From Bacteroidaceae bacterium (GTDB lineage: Bacteria; Bacteroidota; Bacteroidia; Bacteroidales; Bacteroidaceae): 58,591 nucleotides of DNA. The notes beneath the pieces were generated by a model. That model had not been told where the DNA came from. It was given only the letters and a program-made list of their open reading frames with translations, and did not search any database. Positions 7,781 to 17,400 of the stretch are shown here, in pieces; within the stretch, counting starts at the first letter, position 1; every line of letters begins with the position of its first letter. Both the position numbers and the translations under genes were made by a program. The stretch spans positions 1 through 58,591 of the forward strand of contig JAFSNB010000041.1 in the NCBI GenBank assembly GCA_017447625.1. Direction: 5' to 3'.

Positions 7781-7821
7781 AATTGTCAATTGTCCAATTA
7801 TCAATTGACATTAGTTTTGGC

Positions 7822-8847
7822 TTACTTCAGCTCAGCGAGGTACTTGATAGTGCGAACCATCTGGCTGGTGTAGCTGTTCTCGTTGTCATACCAAGCAACA
7901 ACCTGAACGAGAGAGTTGCCGTCACCAATCTTGCTTACCATGGTCTGGTTAGCGTCGAAGAGTGAACCGAACTTCATTCCAATGATGTCGCTGGAAACGA
8001 GCTTCTCCTCGGTGTAACCGAAGCTCTCGTTCTGAGCAGCCTTCATAGCAGCGTTGATGCCCTCAACGGTAACTTCACCCTTAACAACAGCGTGCAGGAT
8101 GGTGGTTGAACCGGTGGGAGTCGGAACGCGCTGAGCGGCACCGATCAGTTTGCCGTTGAGCTCGGGGATAACGAGACCGATAGCCTTAGCAGCACCGGTG
8201 GAGTTGGGAACGATGTTCTGGGCACCTGCGCGAGCACGCTGAACATCACCCTTGCGCTGAGGACCGTCGAGGATCATCTGGTCGCCGGTGTAAGCGTGAA
8301 CGGTGGTCATGATACCGCTCTGGATGGGAGCGAAGTCGTTCAGAGCCTTGGTCATGGGAGCCAGGCAGTTGGTGGTGCAAGAAGCAGCGCTGATTACGGT
8401 GTCGGCGGGAGTCAGGGTCTTGTGGTTCACGTTGTAAACGATGGTGGGGAGGTCGTTGCCTGCGGGAGCAGAGATGACAACCTTCTTAGCACCAGCGGTC
8501 AGGTGAGCAGAAGCCTTCTCCTTGGAGGTGTAGAAACCGGTGCACTCCAGAACCACATCTACGTCCAGCTTGCCCCAAGGCAGCTCAGCTGCGTTAGGAA
8601 TAGCATAGATGGTGATCTTCTTGCCATCAACTACGATGAAGTCCTCACCAGCCTCAACGGTGTGCTTGTTCTCGCCGAACTTACCGCAGAAACCGCCCTG
8701 AGCGGTGTCATACTTCAACAGGTGAGCCAGCATTTTGGGGCTGGTCAGGTCGTTGATAGCGACAACTTCATAACCTTCAGCCTCGAACATCTGACGGAAA
8801 GCGAGGCGACCGATACGGCCAAAGCCGTTAATAGCAACTTTTGTCAT
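7822..8847 (-). CDS. gapA: Glyceraldehyde-3-phosphate dehydrogenase, type I
   Basis: 341 residues, the usual length. The Rossmann motif INGFGRIGR opens the protein and the active-site [12 protein letters not shown], with its catalytic cysteine, lies near residue 155. It carries out NAD-dependent oxidation of glyceraldehyde 3-phosphate to 1,3-bisphosphoglycerate in glycolysis, in the cytoplasm. The gene stands alone, with its own leader and a terminator. Codon use is strongly biased, as expected of a highly expressed gene. A candidate promoter lies 140 bases upstream. Nothing is unusual in the protein. Confidence 0.97.
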   Translation of the reverse strand: MTKVAINGFGRIGRLAFRQMFEAEGYEVVAINDLTSPKMLAHLLKYDTAQGGFCGKFGENKHTVEAGEDFIVVDGKKITIYAIPNAAELPWGKLDVDVVLECTGFYTSKEKASAHLTAGAKKVVISAPAGNDLPTIVYNVNHKTLTPADTVISAASCTTNCLAPMTKALNDFAPIQSGIMTTVHAYTGDQMILDGPQRKGDVQRARAGAQNIVPNSTGAAKAIGLVIPELNGKLIGAAQRVPTPTGSTTILHAVVKGEVTVEGINAAMKAAQNESFGYTEEKLVSSDIIGMKFGSLFDANQTMVSKIGDGNSLVQVVAWYDNENSYTSQMVRTIKYLAELK

Positions 8848-8987
8848 TTTCTTGTTGTTTTGTAATTTATTAAAAAAACGGGTTAATTGAATTGCATTTG
8901 ATTGCTCTTTTTTGGTCTAACTCTTACGGGCACATATTTGGCTGCATTTTATCCGCAATTACAGTACTCTGCAGACTTGCAAGCCAC

Positions 8988-8995
8988 CAAAAATA
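8988..8995 (-). promoter_or_regulatory. Candidate gapA promoter -7 box
   Basis: TATTTTTG on the minus strand fits TAnnTTTG. A TTTTTGG lies upstream, but with spacing nearer 15 than 19 bases. It would give a leader of about 135 nt for gapA. Confidence 0.4.
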
Positions 8996-9121
8996 GGGTT
9001 CCGAGCACCCCAAAAAGGAAAAATATCACCCTTTGAAACATTTTTTTCTTTTTTTTCGCCGCAAAATTACTAAATATGTTTTATATTCGCGCCGTCAAAA
9101 CCTATAAATTTTATTAATATT

Positions 9122-9574
9122 ATGGCAAAAAGCAGTTTTATCCAAGAGTTTAAGGATTTCGCCATGCGCGGAAACGTGGTTGACATGGCAGTTGGTGTAA
9201 TCATTGGCGGCGCTTTCGGCAAGATTGTGACTTCCGTGGTCAATGACATTTTGATGCCCCCAATCGCTATGGCGATGGGCAATGTGAACTTCTCAGATCT
9301 CAGTCTGACTCTGAAGGAGGCCAAGGCTGAGGTGGTGAACGAAGCCGGCGAAGTGGTTCAGGCCGCAACGGAAGCTATTACATGGAACTACGGTGCATTC
9401 ATTCAGAATGTGATCGACTTCCTCATTGTTGCCTTCTGCGTATTCCTGCTTATCAAGGGCATCAATAGTATGAAGAAGAAGGAAGAAGAGGCTCCCGCCG
9501 CTCCCGCAGAACCCGAACCCAGCAAGGAAGAGGTGCTGCTGACAGAAATCCGCGACCTTCTCGCTAAGAAGTAA
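9122..9574 (+). CDS. mscL: Large-conductance mechanosensitive channel MscL
   Basis: 150 residues. The amphipathic N-terminus ([20 protein letters not shown]) and first transmembrane helix [20 protein letters not shown] are diagnostic. The second helix lies near residues 95-118 ([18 protein letters not shown]), followed by a charged, proline/alanine-rich tail and the LLTEIRDLL terminal helix that bundles in the pentamer. The channel opens on membrane tension to release solutes during osmotic downshock. Single gene with a strong terminator directly after it. An MscS-type channel gene follows on the opposite strand, so both osmotic valves are neighbours. Confidence 0.97.
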   Translation: MAKSSFIQEFKDFAMRGNVVDMAVGVIIGGAFGKIVTSVVNDILMPPIAMAMGNVNFSDLSLTLKEAKAEVVNEAGEVVQAATEAITWNYGAFIQNVIDFLIVAFCVFLLIKGINSMKKKEEEAPAAPAEPEPSKEEVLLTEIRDLLAKK

Positions 9575-9589
9575 TCCTATACATTAATT

Positions 9590-9634
9590 AATAATATAAG
9601 GTGTGCTACGTTTGTGGCACACCTTATATTATTT
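9590..9634 (+). terminator. mscL terminator
   Basis: AATAATATAAGGTGTGC (9590-9606) pairs perfectly with GCACACCTTATATTATT (9617-9633), followed by TAATG. The AT-rich lower stem makes it usable in both directions, so it may also serve the convergent MscS gene. Confidence 0.8.
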
Positions 9635-9678
9635 AATGTAGAATGTAAAATGTAGAATGTAAAATGTAGAATGTTATG
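9635..9678. repeat. ATGTAAAATGTAGA word array
   Basis: Five near-identical words (AATGTAGAATGTAAAATGTA and so on) in tandem between the mscL terminator and the end of the MscS gene; the last word overlaps the MscS stop codon region. Related arrays are at 11471-11500, 17847-17860 and 38851-38886. Confidence 0.6.
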
Positions 9679-11518
9679 TGGTTGCGGGGGGCATTTGGAT
9701 GTCTTCGCCGTCGCGCTTGGCGTAGAAGTGGGGAGACATAATCTCTACGCCGGAGGCGAAGAAGGTGTCGAGGATCTGCTTATGAAGCTCGGAGTAGGCG
9801 AGAGGCATGTTGTTGTATGCCAGCGAGAAAGCGTTGATTTGGTAGCGTACATAGAAGTCCTCAAGGGCTGTTATCAGCACAAACGGCTGAGGATCCTTGG
9901 ACAAGAGAGGCACTTGCTGCCCGTCGGGCAACGACACAATCTGGTCAGATACATTCAGCGCTGCCTGAGTGAGCAGATCGCAAATCTTCTGGCGCGGCTC
10001 CCCGTAACCTATGGTTACCTCTGTGTGAATGATTACGCCTCCACGGTCCTGGGTCGAGGTGGTGAAGTTGGTGACGTTGTTTGTCAGTACGCTTTGGTTC
10101 GGGATAGTCACGACATCGTTCTTTGACGTGCGGATGCGGATAATGAGAGGAGTCTTCTCAACGATTGTGCCTCGAACGCCGTTTATCTCGATTGTATCTC
10201 CCGTATGGAAAGGCCGCATATACGTCATCACCATACCGGCAACGATATTTCCCACAATAGCTGTAGAACTGATGGAAATAACAAGACCGATGAAGACGCT
10301 GACGCCTTTGAATTCCTCAGAATCGGAATTGGGCAGCAGGGGCCAAATCATCACAAATCCAAAACACCAGACGAACGCACGGATGAGCTGGTAAGTGGGG
10401 CGCGCCCATTCGGGATAGAAGCCTGTGATCTGCAGGTGCTCAGCCTCAATCTCGTCTGCAACGAAGCGTACACCGCGCAGCAAATATTTGAGAGCCAGAC
10501 AGATTATGATAATCTTTATGAGATTCGGGATGAAATCAATCAGTCCGCCTCCGATGTCACTTATAGGCGAAATGAGATAGTTGAAGAAGGTGTATGCCCA
10601 TTGCTCGGTCTCCGGGAAGATGGTGAAAATGAGTGGAATGGAGATAATGAGCTGAAAAAAGATGAGCAGCCAACGGCTCAGATTGGTCAGGATACCGAGT
10701 ATGCGAGCCTGACGTGCGGGCGGCAACAGGTCGTAGTCCTTGACTGCGATGGACTTGAACGTGTTCTGCTCGTGCCAAGCTATGCGCTTCAGCCCCCAAT
10801 GGTAAAACTTGTTGGTTAGTAAGATAAGGATATATTGTATGAAGATAATGAGGGCCGCGAGCAGAAATCCCCGCAATTTGGCCCATGCGCCGTACTCGTT
10901 GTATATCTCTTCAATCTTCTGGGTTATGACAACGGCATACTCGTTAGCAAGAGTCTTAAAATCCTTGCTCTCCCAGAGGCCGTCCTGTTCGGTGATGCTG
11001 AGAATAACGACCCCATTCATCATGATGTCGCAGGAGAACTCGCTTTCGAGAATAAATACGGAGTCGGCAGAGAAGGACATCCTGCGCCCCAACGACCTTA
11101 TCCTACGCGCTGCCTCGGCGGTGCGCACTTCGGCCGTCTCGCCCCCGTCGTTGGCATAGAGATAAAGCAGAGTGTCCTTGTCCACGACGAGAGGTACACC
11201 GGGAGTGATGGCTTTCAACGCCAGAATCTTCTCCTTGCGGCGCTCCAGGCGAAGGGAGTCTTCGCGTGCTGCCATTCCGTGTGCTTCGAGGGTTTCCGTG
11301 AGCAGCAACTCCCGCATCCCGGCTTCGCGCAGGGCTGCGTTGAGACTGTCAATGAGAGAGTCGCGCCGGTCTTTCTGGGCATCGACAATCGACGACCTTT
11401 CCATCAACTCTGCCTCTTCATCTGTAAGATAGTCTTGAGCTGAGGCGAGAGGGGAGAAGAGGGAAAGTATTATGTAAAATGTAAAATGTAAAATGTAATA
11501 TTTACAGCTCTTTGACAT
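9674..11518 (-). CDS. MscS-family mechanosensitive ion channel, long form
   Basis: 614 residues. After a signal peptide (ending near LASAQ, residue 28) comes a periplasmic region of about 170 residues with coiled-coil character. Several membrane segments follow near residues 207-235, 280-305, 325-345 and 385-440, then the MscS pore and beta domain (GNIVAGMVMTYMRPFHTGDT, then GTIVEKTPLIIRIRT with IPNQSVLTNNVTN), and a mixed C-terminal domain. It would release ions on membrane tension. Odd: the hydrophobic core of the signal peptide (YYILHFTFYII) is encoded by a tandem ATGTAAAATG word array that elsewhere is intergenic, so the N-terminus may be recent or the true start may lie lower. Confidence 0.9.
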   Translation of the reverse strand: MSKSCKYYILHFTFYIILSLFSPLASAQDYLTDEEAELMERSSIVDAQKDRRDSLIDSLNAALREAGMRELLLTETLEAHGMAAREDSLRLERRKEKILALKAITPGVPLVVDKDTLLYLYANDGGETAEVRTAEAARRIRSLGRRMSFSADSVFILESEFSCDIMMNGVVILSITEQDGLWESKDFKTLANEYAVVITQKIEEIYNEYGAWAKLRGFLLAALIIFIQYILILLTNKFYHWGLKRIAWHEQNTFKSIAVKDYDLLPPARQARILGILTNLSRWLLIFFQLIISIPLIFTIFPETEQWAYTFFNYLISPISDIGGGLIDFIPNLIKIIIICLALKYLLRGVRFVADEIEAEHLQITGFYPEWARPTYQLIRAFVWCFGFVMIWPLLPNSDSEEFKGVSVFIGLVISISSTAIVGNIVAGMVMTYMRPFHTGDTIEINGVRGTIVEKTPLIIRIRTSKNDVVTIPNQSVLTNNVTNFTTSTQDRGGVIIHTEVTIGYGEPRQKICDLLTQAALNVSDQIVSLPDGQQVPLLSKDPQPFVLITALEDFYVRYQINAFSLAYNNMPLAYSELHKQILDTFFASGVEIMSPHFYAKRDGEDIQMPPATT

Positions 11519-11624
11519 TTTGCTTAACTTCTTAATCTTACGATTTGTTTTTCGAATTGGCGGCCTGCGGTTATTCGATTATTCGTTTAAACGGTTATTC
11601 GGGAACTTTGGCCGCCTTAACCTT

Positions 11625-12323
11625 TTAACCTCTCCGTCGGGGGCGTTTGGGCGCAGCCGTAGTCTCCTCCTCGGGGGCGTCGCCAGCTTGGAGGATCAGG
11701 GTTGTGGCGCCGATGGTTATTATTGTTCCGTCTTCGATGCGGAGACGGTCTTGGTCACGGAGTATAGTGTTCCCCACGAAAGTGCCTGTTCCTGATGGGC
11801 CGTCGCGGAGAGTATATATTAGGCCCCTCTCTAACTCCCCCCGTGGTGGGGAGAACTTCTGGCGAGGGGAGGACTTCTGGTGGGGGGAGAGACTTACGTT
11901 AATCACGCAATGTGTGGTATCGACGCTGGGGTCAACGGTCTCTATCGGGGTGTTGATGTTAGTGCCGCGGACATAGCGGCCAATCACGTTGTCTCCCAAC
12001 TGCAGAGGCAGAACCTGTCGGTAGTGGAAGACATTCTCAACTACGATTATGCTGCCATAGGAGGAAAGCCCGCCCCCGTAGGCCCCCTCCTGAGGAGGGG
12101 TGATGGTTTCTTCTGGGGATTTGCTGGCTGCGGCTTTGGCTGCGGCTTTGGCTGCTTCGAGGCGCTCTTCCTTGTGAGTCTTATGTAAAGTGGAGACCCC
12201 AATGCGAATACCGAATTGGCGGTTGCATTGGGGACATTGGAACACAAGCGACTGACCCTCAGTATATTTGGTCTCGTCGAAGGTGATGTAATTATCGCAC
12301 TTTGGGCACTTTACTCTTTTCAT
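11625..12323 (-). CDS. FHA domain protein with N-terminal zinc ribbon
   Basis: 232 residues. C6-P-K-C9 and C30-P-Q-C33 form a zinc ribbon of the MJ0042 kind. A linker (about 50-95) leads to an FHA domain, a phosphothreonine-binding fold: IGR near 115, a TTHCVI strand, then DGPSGTGTFVGN and IEDGTIITIG. The usual loop after the TTHCVI strand is enlarged by about 22 residues (SPHQKSSPRQKFSPP and on) encoded by C/G-rich repeat sequence, and the linker also holds repeat-encoded residues (ITPPQEGAYGGG). The start overlaps the stop of the HU/SPOR gene by four bases, so they form one operon. Likely a signalling adaptor; its kinase partner is not in view. Confidence 0.88.
   Translation of the reverse strand: MKRVKCPKCDNYITFDETKYTEGQSLVFQCPQCNRQFGIRIGVSTLHKTHKEERLEAAKAAAKAAASKSPEETITPPQEGAYGGGLSSYGSIIVVENVFHYRQVLPLQLGDNVIGRYVRGTNINTPIETVDPSVDTTHCVINVSLSPHQKSSPRQKFSPPRGELERGLIYTLRDGPSGTGTFVGNTILRDQDRLRIEDGTIITIGATTLILQAGDAPEEETTAAPKRPRRRG
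11821..11892. repeat. C/G-rich palindromic repeat inside the FHA coding sequence
   Basis: The segment carries CCCCTCTCTAACTCCCCCCG, TGGTGGGGAGAACTTCTGGC and two further GGGGAGGACTTCTGG-like words. It keeps the reading frame and adds about 22 residues. Related palindromes are at 12071-12101, 12658-12686, 7471-7501, 17744-17779, 17881-17917, 23225-23302 and 37729-37759. Confidence 0.65.
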
Positions 12324-13402
12324 AGATGTAAAACCCAGGCGTTTTCGAACTCGTTGTTGTTATGCCGGAGTTGGCGCAAATGACTGACGGCCTCTTCCTC
12401 GCTGGCATAGCCATCAAGGACAACCCTTACCATCTTACCCTTAGCCATCACTTGCGCGTTCTGCATTCCGCGCTTCTGCAACTCACCAGTATAGCGTTCT
12501 GCGTTTGAAAGAGAAATGGCGGAGGCAAGTACGATATAGTATTTGTCGGGAGCAGATGCAGCAACCTCTGAAGTAGTAGCCTCAGGTGTGGAAGTCTCAG
12601 GTGTTATTACCTCTGGTGTGGTCTCTTGCTTTGAAACTTGAGGGGCTTCCTCTTTAGTGTTCCCCTCGGGGAACGAAGAGGGGGCCACTACCTTCTCAGC
12701 GATTTTGGGAGCCTGCACCTTCGGGGTCTCCACATTGATAGGAATCACAGATGCAACTCCACCGGGATTTGAGAGGCGGCTCACATTGTGTGTGGGCAAG
12801 AGGAAGAAGAGCATCAGGATAGCTGCCACCAGAGATGCACCGCGAATGAACGAGTGTCCGATATGGATGGTTATTCCGTTGGGGGTGTGGCGCACGGCGA
12901 AGGCGCTGTTGCGAGCGATCTCTTCGTCGGCCTCCATAGCGGCACGTGCGGAGTGGTGTGTGGCTTTGGCTCTGGATGCGGTGCTCAGACGGGGGAAAGA
13001 GAAGGAGTCGAGCCCGTACAACTGCGGCGTTATGGCTCCTGCCTGACAAGCCTCAAAGCTGATATGTCCGTCCTCGTCCTGTGCGAACTGGCCAAGAATG
13101 CCGAAATCCACCTGTCCGTCTGAGAGCAGTTGCTGGCGCAGACGCAGTACTAGAGTCTGCACGCGTTCGCGAGCCTGAGCGCGGGTGCAGCCGTAGGTGT
13201 GGCAAATCGAAGCTTCGAGCAACCCGTCGTCGGCTTTCAAGTCGGCGTTGAATCTTACGGAGCGCATGGGGGGATAATAGGCATCCTCTTCAATCGAATG
13301 CACAGCCGGTACGTACATCGTCATGAATGTGCCGAAATGTGGTATAGCGACACACTCATGCGTGAGCAGTAGCGATTCTATGTGTCTTGATAGTTCGTTC
13401 AT
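12320..13402 (-). CDS. HU-CCDC81 and SPOR domain membrane protein
   Basis: 360 residues from the ATG at 13402. The frame is open for 51 codons more, but that part covers a promoter-like TACCTTTG and would not be translated. Residues 1-130 hold two HU-like (CCDC81) repeats (HIESLLLTHECVAIPHFGTF; QQLLSDGQVDFGILGQF). A transmembrane helix (GASLVAAILMLFFLL) lies near 190. A proline/threonine/glutamate linker with repeat-encoded residues (SSFPEGN) follows, and a SPOR domain closes the protein (YYIVLASAISLSNAERYTGE). SPOR domains bind denuded peptidoglycan at division sites, so this protein likely links the cell wall to the cytoplasmic HU-like part. It is first in the operon with the FHA protein. 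Confidence 0.88.
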   Translation of the reverse strand: MNELSRHIESLLLTHECVAIPHFGTFMTMYVPAVHSIEEDAYYPPMRSVRFNADLKADDGLLEASICHTYGCTRAQARERVQTLVLRLRQQLLSDGQVDFGILGQFAQDEDGHISFEACQAGAITPQLYGLDSFSFPRLSTASRAKATHHSARAAMEADEEIARNSAFAVRHTPNGITIHIGHSFIRGASLVAAILMLFFLLPTHNVSRLSNPGGVASVIPINVETPKVQAPKIAEKVVAPSSFPEGNTKEEAPQVSKQETTPEVITPETSTPEATTSEVAASAPDKYYIVLASAISLSNAERYTGELQKRGMQNAQVMAKGKMVRVVLDGYASEEEAVSHLRQLRHNNNEFENAWVLHL

Positions 13403-13453
13403 TATACGATGTATTGCTTCTTCTTTTGGTAATGATATATAGACTTTCGTGTG

Positions 13454-13461
13454 CAAAGGTA
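13454..13461 (-). promoter_or_regulatory. -7 box for the HU/SPOR operon
   Basis: TACCTTTG on the minus strand, 52 bases upstream of the ATG at 13402. It lies inside the longer open frame, which is the reason for choosing the shorter start. Confidence 0.55.
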
Positions 13462-13532
13462 ATGATATATTCTTATATTGTGTAACCAATTGCCTCTTTT
13501 TTTTTATAAAGGGCGAAAAAAAGTGAAAAGTC

Positions 13533-13563
13533 TTGGCGGTTTCGAGCTTTTCCAATATATTTG
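13533..13563 (+). promoter_or_regulatory. Promoter of the DUF4738 lipoprotein gene
   Basis: TTG (13533-13535), 20 bases, then TATATTTG (13556-13563). The TTG at 13561 that could serve as an upstream start codon is itself part of this box, so the ATG at 13579 is preferred. Confidence 0.6.
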
Positions 13564-13578
13564 CGCAAATTTCAGATT

Positions 13579-14433
13579 ATGAACACACCTTTTCTAACCA
13601 TTATTAATACGCGTGCGAGAGCTTGTTTGTCTGTGGGGCTTGTCCTGCTGTCTCAGATGATGATTTCCTGTTTCGGCGAGAGCGCCGGACGGCATTCCGG
13701 CAGTCAGCCGATACCGCCGGATACGGCTGCGATGCTTCGCATGGAGGGCATTTGGGTTGATGCAGAGACGGGCAGCGTGATTCTGATGATCCGTGGCGAT
13801 AGCATCTTCTATCCCGACACAACCAACATTCCGGCGGCTTTCTCTATCGTTGGGGACTCGCTGATAACCAGCGTCGGCGGTAATCATACAAGCTATCTGA
13901 TTGTGGAACAGGGCGATTACAACTTCTCATACGAGGCGCTTACGGGCGAGGTTATTCACATGCAGAAGTCCGATGAAGTCGAGGATTCGCTGGAGTTCTC
14001 CCGCCGCTCTTATGCCCCGATTCTCATGGGTAGTTTTGTGCGACGTGACACCGTGGTCTATACCCCCGACAGCGAGCGTCTGCATTTGTATATCGACGTG
14101 AATCCCACCAAGAAGAAGGTGTATCGCACTACCTATACAGACGAGGGGATGTCAGTCAGCAACGTCTATTACGACAACATTATTCATATAAGTGTCTATT
14201 CAGGCAAGCGCCGTGTGTTCAGCCGCGACATATCCAAAACTGCATTTGAAGAGCTTATCCCATCGACTTTCCTCGACGAGGCAATACTCTCGAACATGTC
14301 GTTCGGACGAGTCGATAACAGCGGCTGCCACTTCAACGCCACAGTCTGCAATCCGGAGGGAGCCAGTTGCTATGTTGTAGATATATTAGTATCGAATCAG
14401 GGCGACTGCTCATTTAACGTCCTTGAATACTGA
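13579..14433 (+). CDS. Lipoprotein, probably DUF4738 family
   Basis: 284 residues from the ATG at 13579. The signal peptide ends in a lipobox (MISC, cysteine near residue 30 of this form), so the protein should be lipid-anchored in the envelope. The middle region (GIWVDAETGSVILMIRGDSI) reads as a beta-sheet lipocalin-like domain, and the C-terminal half (HISVYSGKRRVFSRDISK, then GASCYVVDILVSNQGD) resembles DUF4738 as I remember it. Function unknown. Six bases separate it from the AddA-type gene, so they are probably cotranscribed, although a functional link is not evident. The family name is from memory and less sure than the lipoprotein call. Confidence 0.75.
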   Translation: MNTPFLTIINTRARACLSVGLVLLSQMMISCFGESAGRHSGSQPIPPDTAAMLRMEGIWVDAETGSVILMIRGDSIFYPDTTNIPAAFSIVGDSLITSVGGNHTSYLIVEQGDYNFSYEALTGEVIHMQKSDEVEDSLEFSRRSYAPILMGSFVRRDTVVYTPDSERLHLYIDVNPTKKKVYRTTYTDEGMSVSNVYYDNIIHISVYSGKRRVFSRDISKTAFEELIPSTFLDEAILSNMSFGRVDNSGCHFNATVCNPEGASCYVVDILVSNQGDCSFNVLEY

Positions 14434-14438
14434 TTGTT

Positions 14439-17400
14439 ATGAATCCTCTTGTCGTATATAAGGCAAGTGCGGGGTCGGGAAAGACATTTACGCTTGCGCT
14501 CGAATACATTAAGCTGCTACTTCTCTTTCATAAACAACACGAATACAGGCACATATTGGCCGTTACCTTCACCAATAAGGCAACCACCGAGATGAAGGAA
14601 CGCATCTTGAGCCAGCTCTATTCTCTTGCTCACAGGTTGGGGGATAGCGACGATTTCATCGATGCTCTGAACCGCGCGTTTGCCAAGGATCGCAAGAACC
14701 TGACACCCATGGAGATTGAGGAGTACGGCCTTTCGTTTCCCATAGATGACGATGACATCAGGCAGCGGGCTCACGAGGCACTCAACGAGATTCTGCACGA
14801 CTACAACCACTTCCGCGTGCAGACCATAGACTCGTTCTTCCAGCTGGTGCTGCGCGGCTTGGCCCACGAACTCGGACTGGCAGCCAATCTCCAGGTGGAT
14901 ATCTCGGACAAGGAGGTTCTGGAGGATGCCGTTGACCGCGTTGTAGATGAGATGAGCCGCCGCCCGGAGATAAAGCATTGGATAGAGAGTCTGGCCAACG
15001 ACCGTCTGGAAGACATGGCCGGCTGGGACGTGACGAAGGCCGTGAAGGAGTTTGCCCGCAACATCTTCAATCAGGATTATCTGCTCTTGGGTGACGATAT
15101 GCGCCAGGCTCTGGGAAATCCCGGCGAGGCCGACCGTATCTTCAAGGCTCTGAAGGCTATGAAGTCCGAGCTGGGCAAACGATATGCCGCGTTGGCAGAC
15201 CGTATGGACGCAGTGGTGCAGTCGAGCGGTTTTCAATATGAGTGGATGACATATTCCACCATTCTACCCCGATTTATCATGGATCTGCGTATGCGCAGGG
15301 CAAAGCCGAAGGCTCTGAAAGCCACCTTGACCAAATGGCCTGACAAGCCGGAGTCGGTACTAAGTTCCAAGGAGCGTAAGGACAACTCTAAGATTGTTGC
15401 TGCGACCAGCGTGGGTTATGTGCTGGCGGAGGTGCTTAATGAGTTGACGCAGCTCAGCTTCGAGTGGAACAGCGTGACACTCGCCTTGGAGCATTTCAAC
15501 GCTCTGTTGCTGCTGAACCACATAGATCAGGAAGTCACAGCCATAAACTCCGAGAACAACCGCTTCACTCTGGCCAAAACCCCGATTCTCATCCGTGAGA
15601 TGATAGGTCAGGACGATGCCCCCTTCATCTTCGAGAAGATCGGAGCCGACCTGCATCATATAATGATAGACGAGTTCCAGGACACATCCAGCCTTCAGTG
15701 GCAGAACTTCCGTTCGCTGCTTCTGGAATGTCGCTCCCGGGGCGGACGAAACCTCGTTGTCGGTGATGTGAAGCAGAGCATATACCGCTGGCGCGGAGGC
15801 GACTGGCGAACACTCGGACACATAGACACTGACGTCGAGGAGCAGGTGCTGGCCCCGATGGTTGAGTCTCTTGACACCAATTTCCGCAGCCATCAGGTCG
15901 TGATAGACTTCAACAACGATTTCTTCCTGCATCTGGCCACTACGCTTGACGACTGTTCTGAGAAATCCGAACGGCTCTTAGGCATCAAGCCCCGCATAAT
16001 TAAGGACAAGGACGGAACTGAACGTTCATTGCGCTTCTTCGAGAACGCATACGCGGATGTCTGTCAGAAAGTGGGAAAACACAACGACGGCAGCGGATAT
16101 GTCCGCATCTGCGTGCCGGAGCCCGCCTCGAAGGACGCAGAAGAGAGCTCGAAGGATAAGGTAATCAACGACCTTATGTCTCAGGTGCGCTCGCTCTTGG
16201 ATGCCGGTTTGCCCGCCAGCAAGATGGCAATCCTGATTCGCTTCAAATACGAGGCGGAGGCGATAATCCAAGCCTTTGCCCAGAGGGAAGATATGCCGAA
16301 GGTGGTTAGCGACGAGGCGTTTATGCTCTCTTCCAGCGAAGCCGTCCAGATGATAATGATGGCATTGAGGGTTATAGACAGACCCAAAGACAGCGTCGTT
16401 CACCGCTTCTATCTGAAAGAGCGCGGCATCGAGCTCCAAGACGACGAGGTGGCCGCGTGGCGCACCGTTCCGCTCTACGATCTCGTGGAACAGCTCTATC
16501 TGCGCCTCCTGCCCTCGGGCGCTCACGACCAGGATGCCTATCTCTTCGGATTCCTGGATGCGGTGGCAGACTACCAGCGCAACCACGCCGGAGGAATCCA
16601 CGCGTTCATCTCCTATTGGGAAGAGACTCTGCAGAAGCAAAGCGTAGCTGCCGGGGAGATTGACGGCATAAGGATTCTGACCATTCACAAGTCCAAGGGA
16701 CTGGAGTTCCACACGGTCTTTGTCCCCTTCTGCGACTGGGATATAGCCAAAGGGCGCCACACGGAGATAATTTGGTGCAAGACGGACACCTGCCCGGAGC
16801 CTTTCTCCGACATGCATCTTATTCCCGTTTCATCCAAAACGGACATGGCGGACTCGGTCTTTGCTAAACCCTATCATGAGTATCTGCTCAACACCCGTTT
16901 CGACGAGCTGAATGCCGTTTATGTAGCTTTCACCCGTGCCCGCTGCAACCTCTTTGTGTGGGCTGTGACCAAAGGCTTCGACCCGGAAAAGGAGAAGATG
17001 AATGTCGGTGAATTGGTATATAATGGGGTAGGGGGAAACCGCGAATCCACCCAGGGCGTTCCCATAACCTCGGACGACAAGAAAAAGCAGGAGCAGAAAG
17101 ATAAGAAGGAAGAGGAGAACCGTATGCAGCCACGCTCCCGCACCTGTGCGGTTACGATGCAGTCGTTCGCCCCGCAGACCACCTTCTGCCAGAGCAACAG
17201 CTCCAAGGACTTCCTGGCTTCACTCAGCGAGAGCAACTACGAGGACGAAGTCATTCTGAACGAGATCTCGCGCCAGCGTATGTACATCGACATCGGCCGC
17301 CTGCTGCATCGCGTATTCCAGAACATCCGCACTTGGGACGATGTGCCATCGGCTCTCGACAGTTTTGAGCACGAGGGACTTATCGGCACAGGCTCCGACG

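Larger units (their letters stand above)
5765..7821. other. Two-kilobase intergenic region rich in inverted repeats
   Basis: No full-length gene is supported here. From left to right it holds: the leader of the defence operon with a nested stem-loop; a strong leftward promoter near 6108-6139 and a second candidate -7 box (TACCTTTG, minus) at 6193-6200; a hairpin at 6446-6468; a short possible ORF on the minus strand; the phased TTCACA array; a CTTGAAA word array near 6971-7016; repeated GGGGCGATTT words near 7049-7136; inverted repeats at 7154-7239 and 7383-7455; a C/G-rich palindrome near 7471-7501; a 68-bp dispersed repeat; purine-rich GGAAGATAGA words at 7650-7740; and the gapA terminator. 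The density of palindromes suggests decayed mobile or replication-associated sequence, which is inference. Confidence 0.7.

Noticed and set aside
13403-13555. 51-codon N-terminal extension of the HU/SPOR protein
   Set aside because: It covers a promoter box on the same strand and adds residues with no similarity to the HU-CCDC81 fold.
13561-13578. TTG start of the DUF4738 lipoprotein gene
   Set aside because: It overlaps the TATATTTG promoter box, while the ATG at 13579 gives a normal signal peptide.
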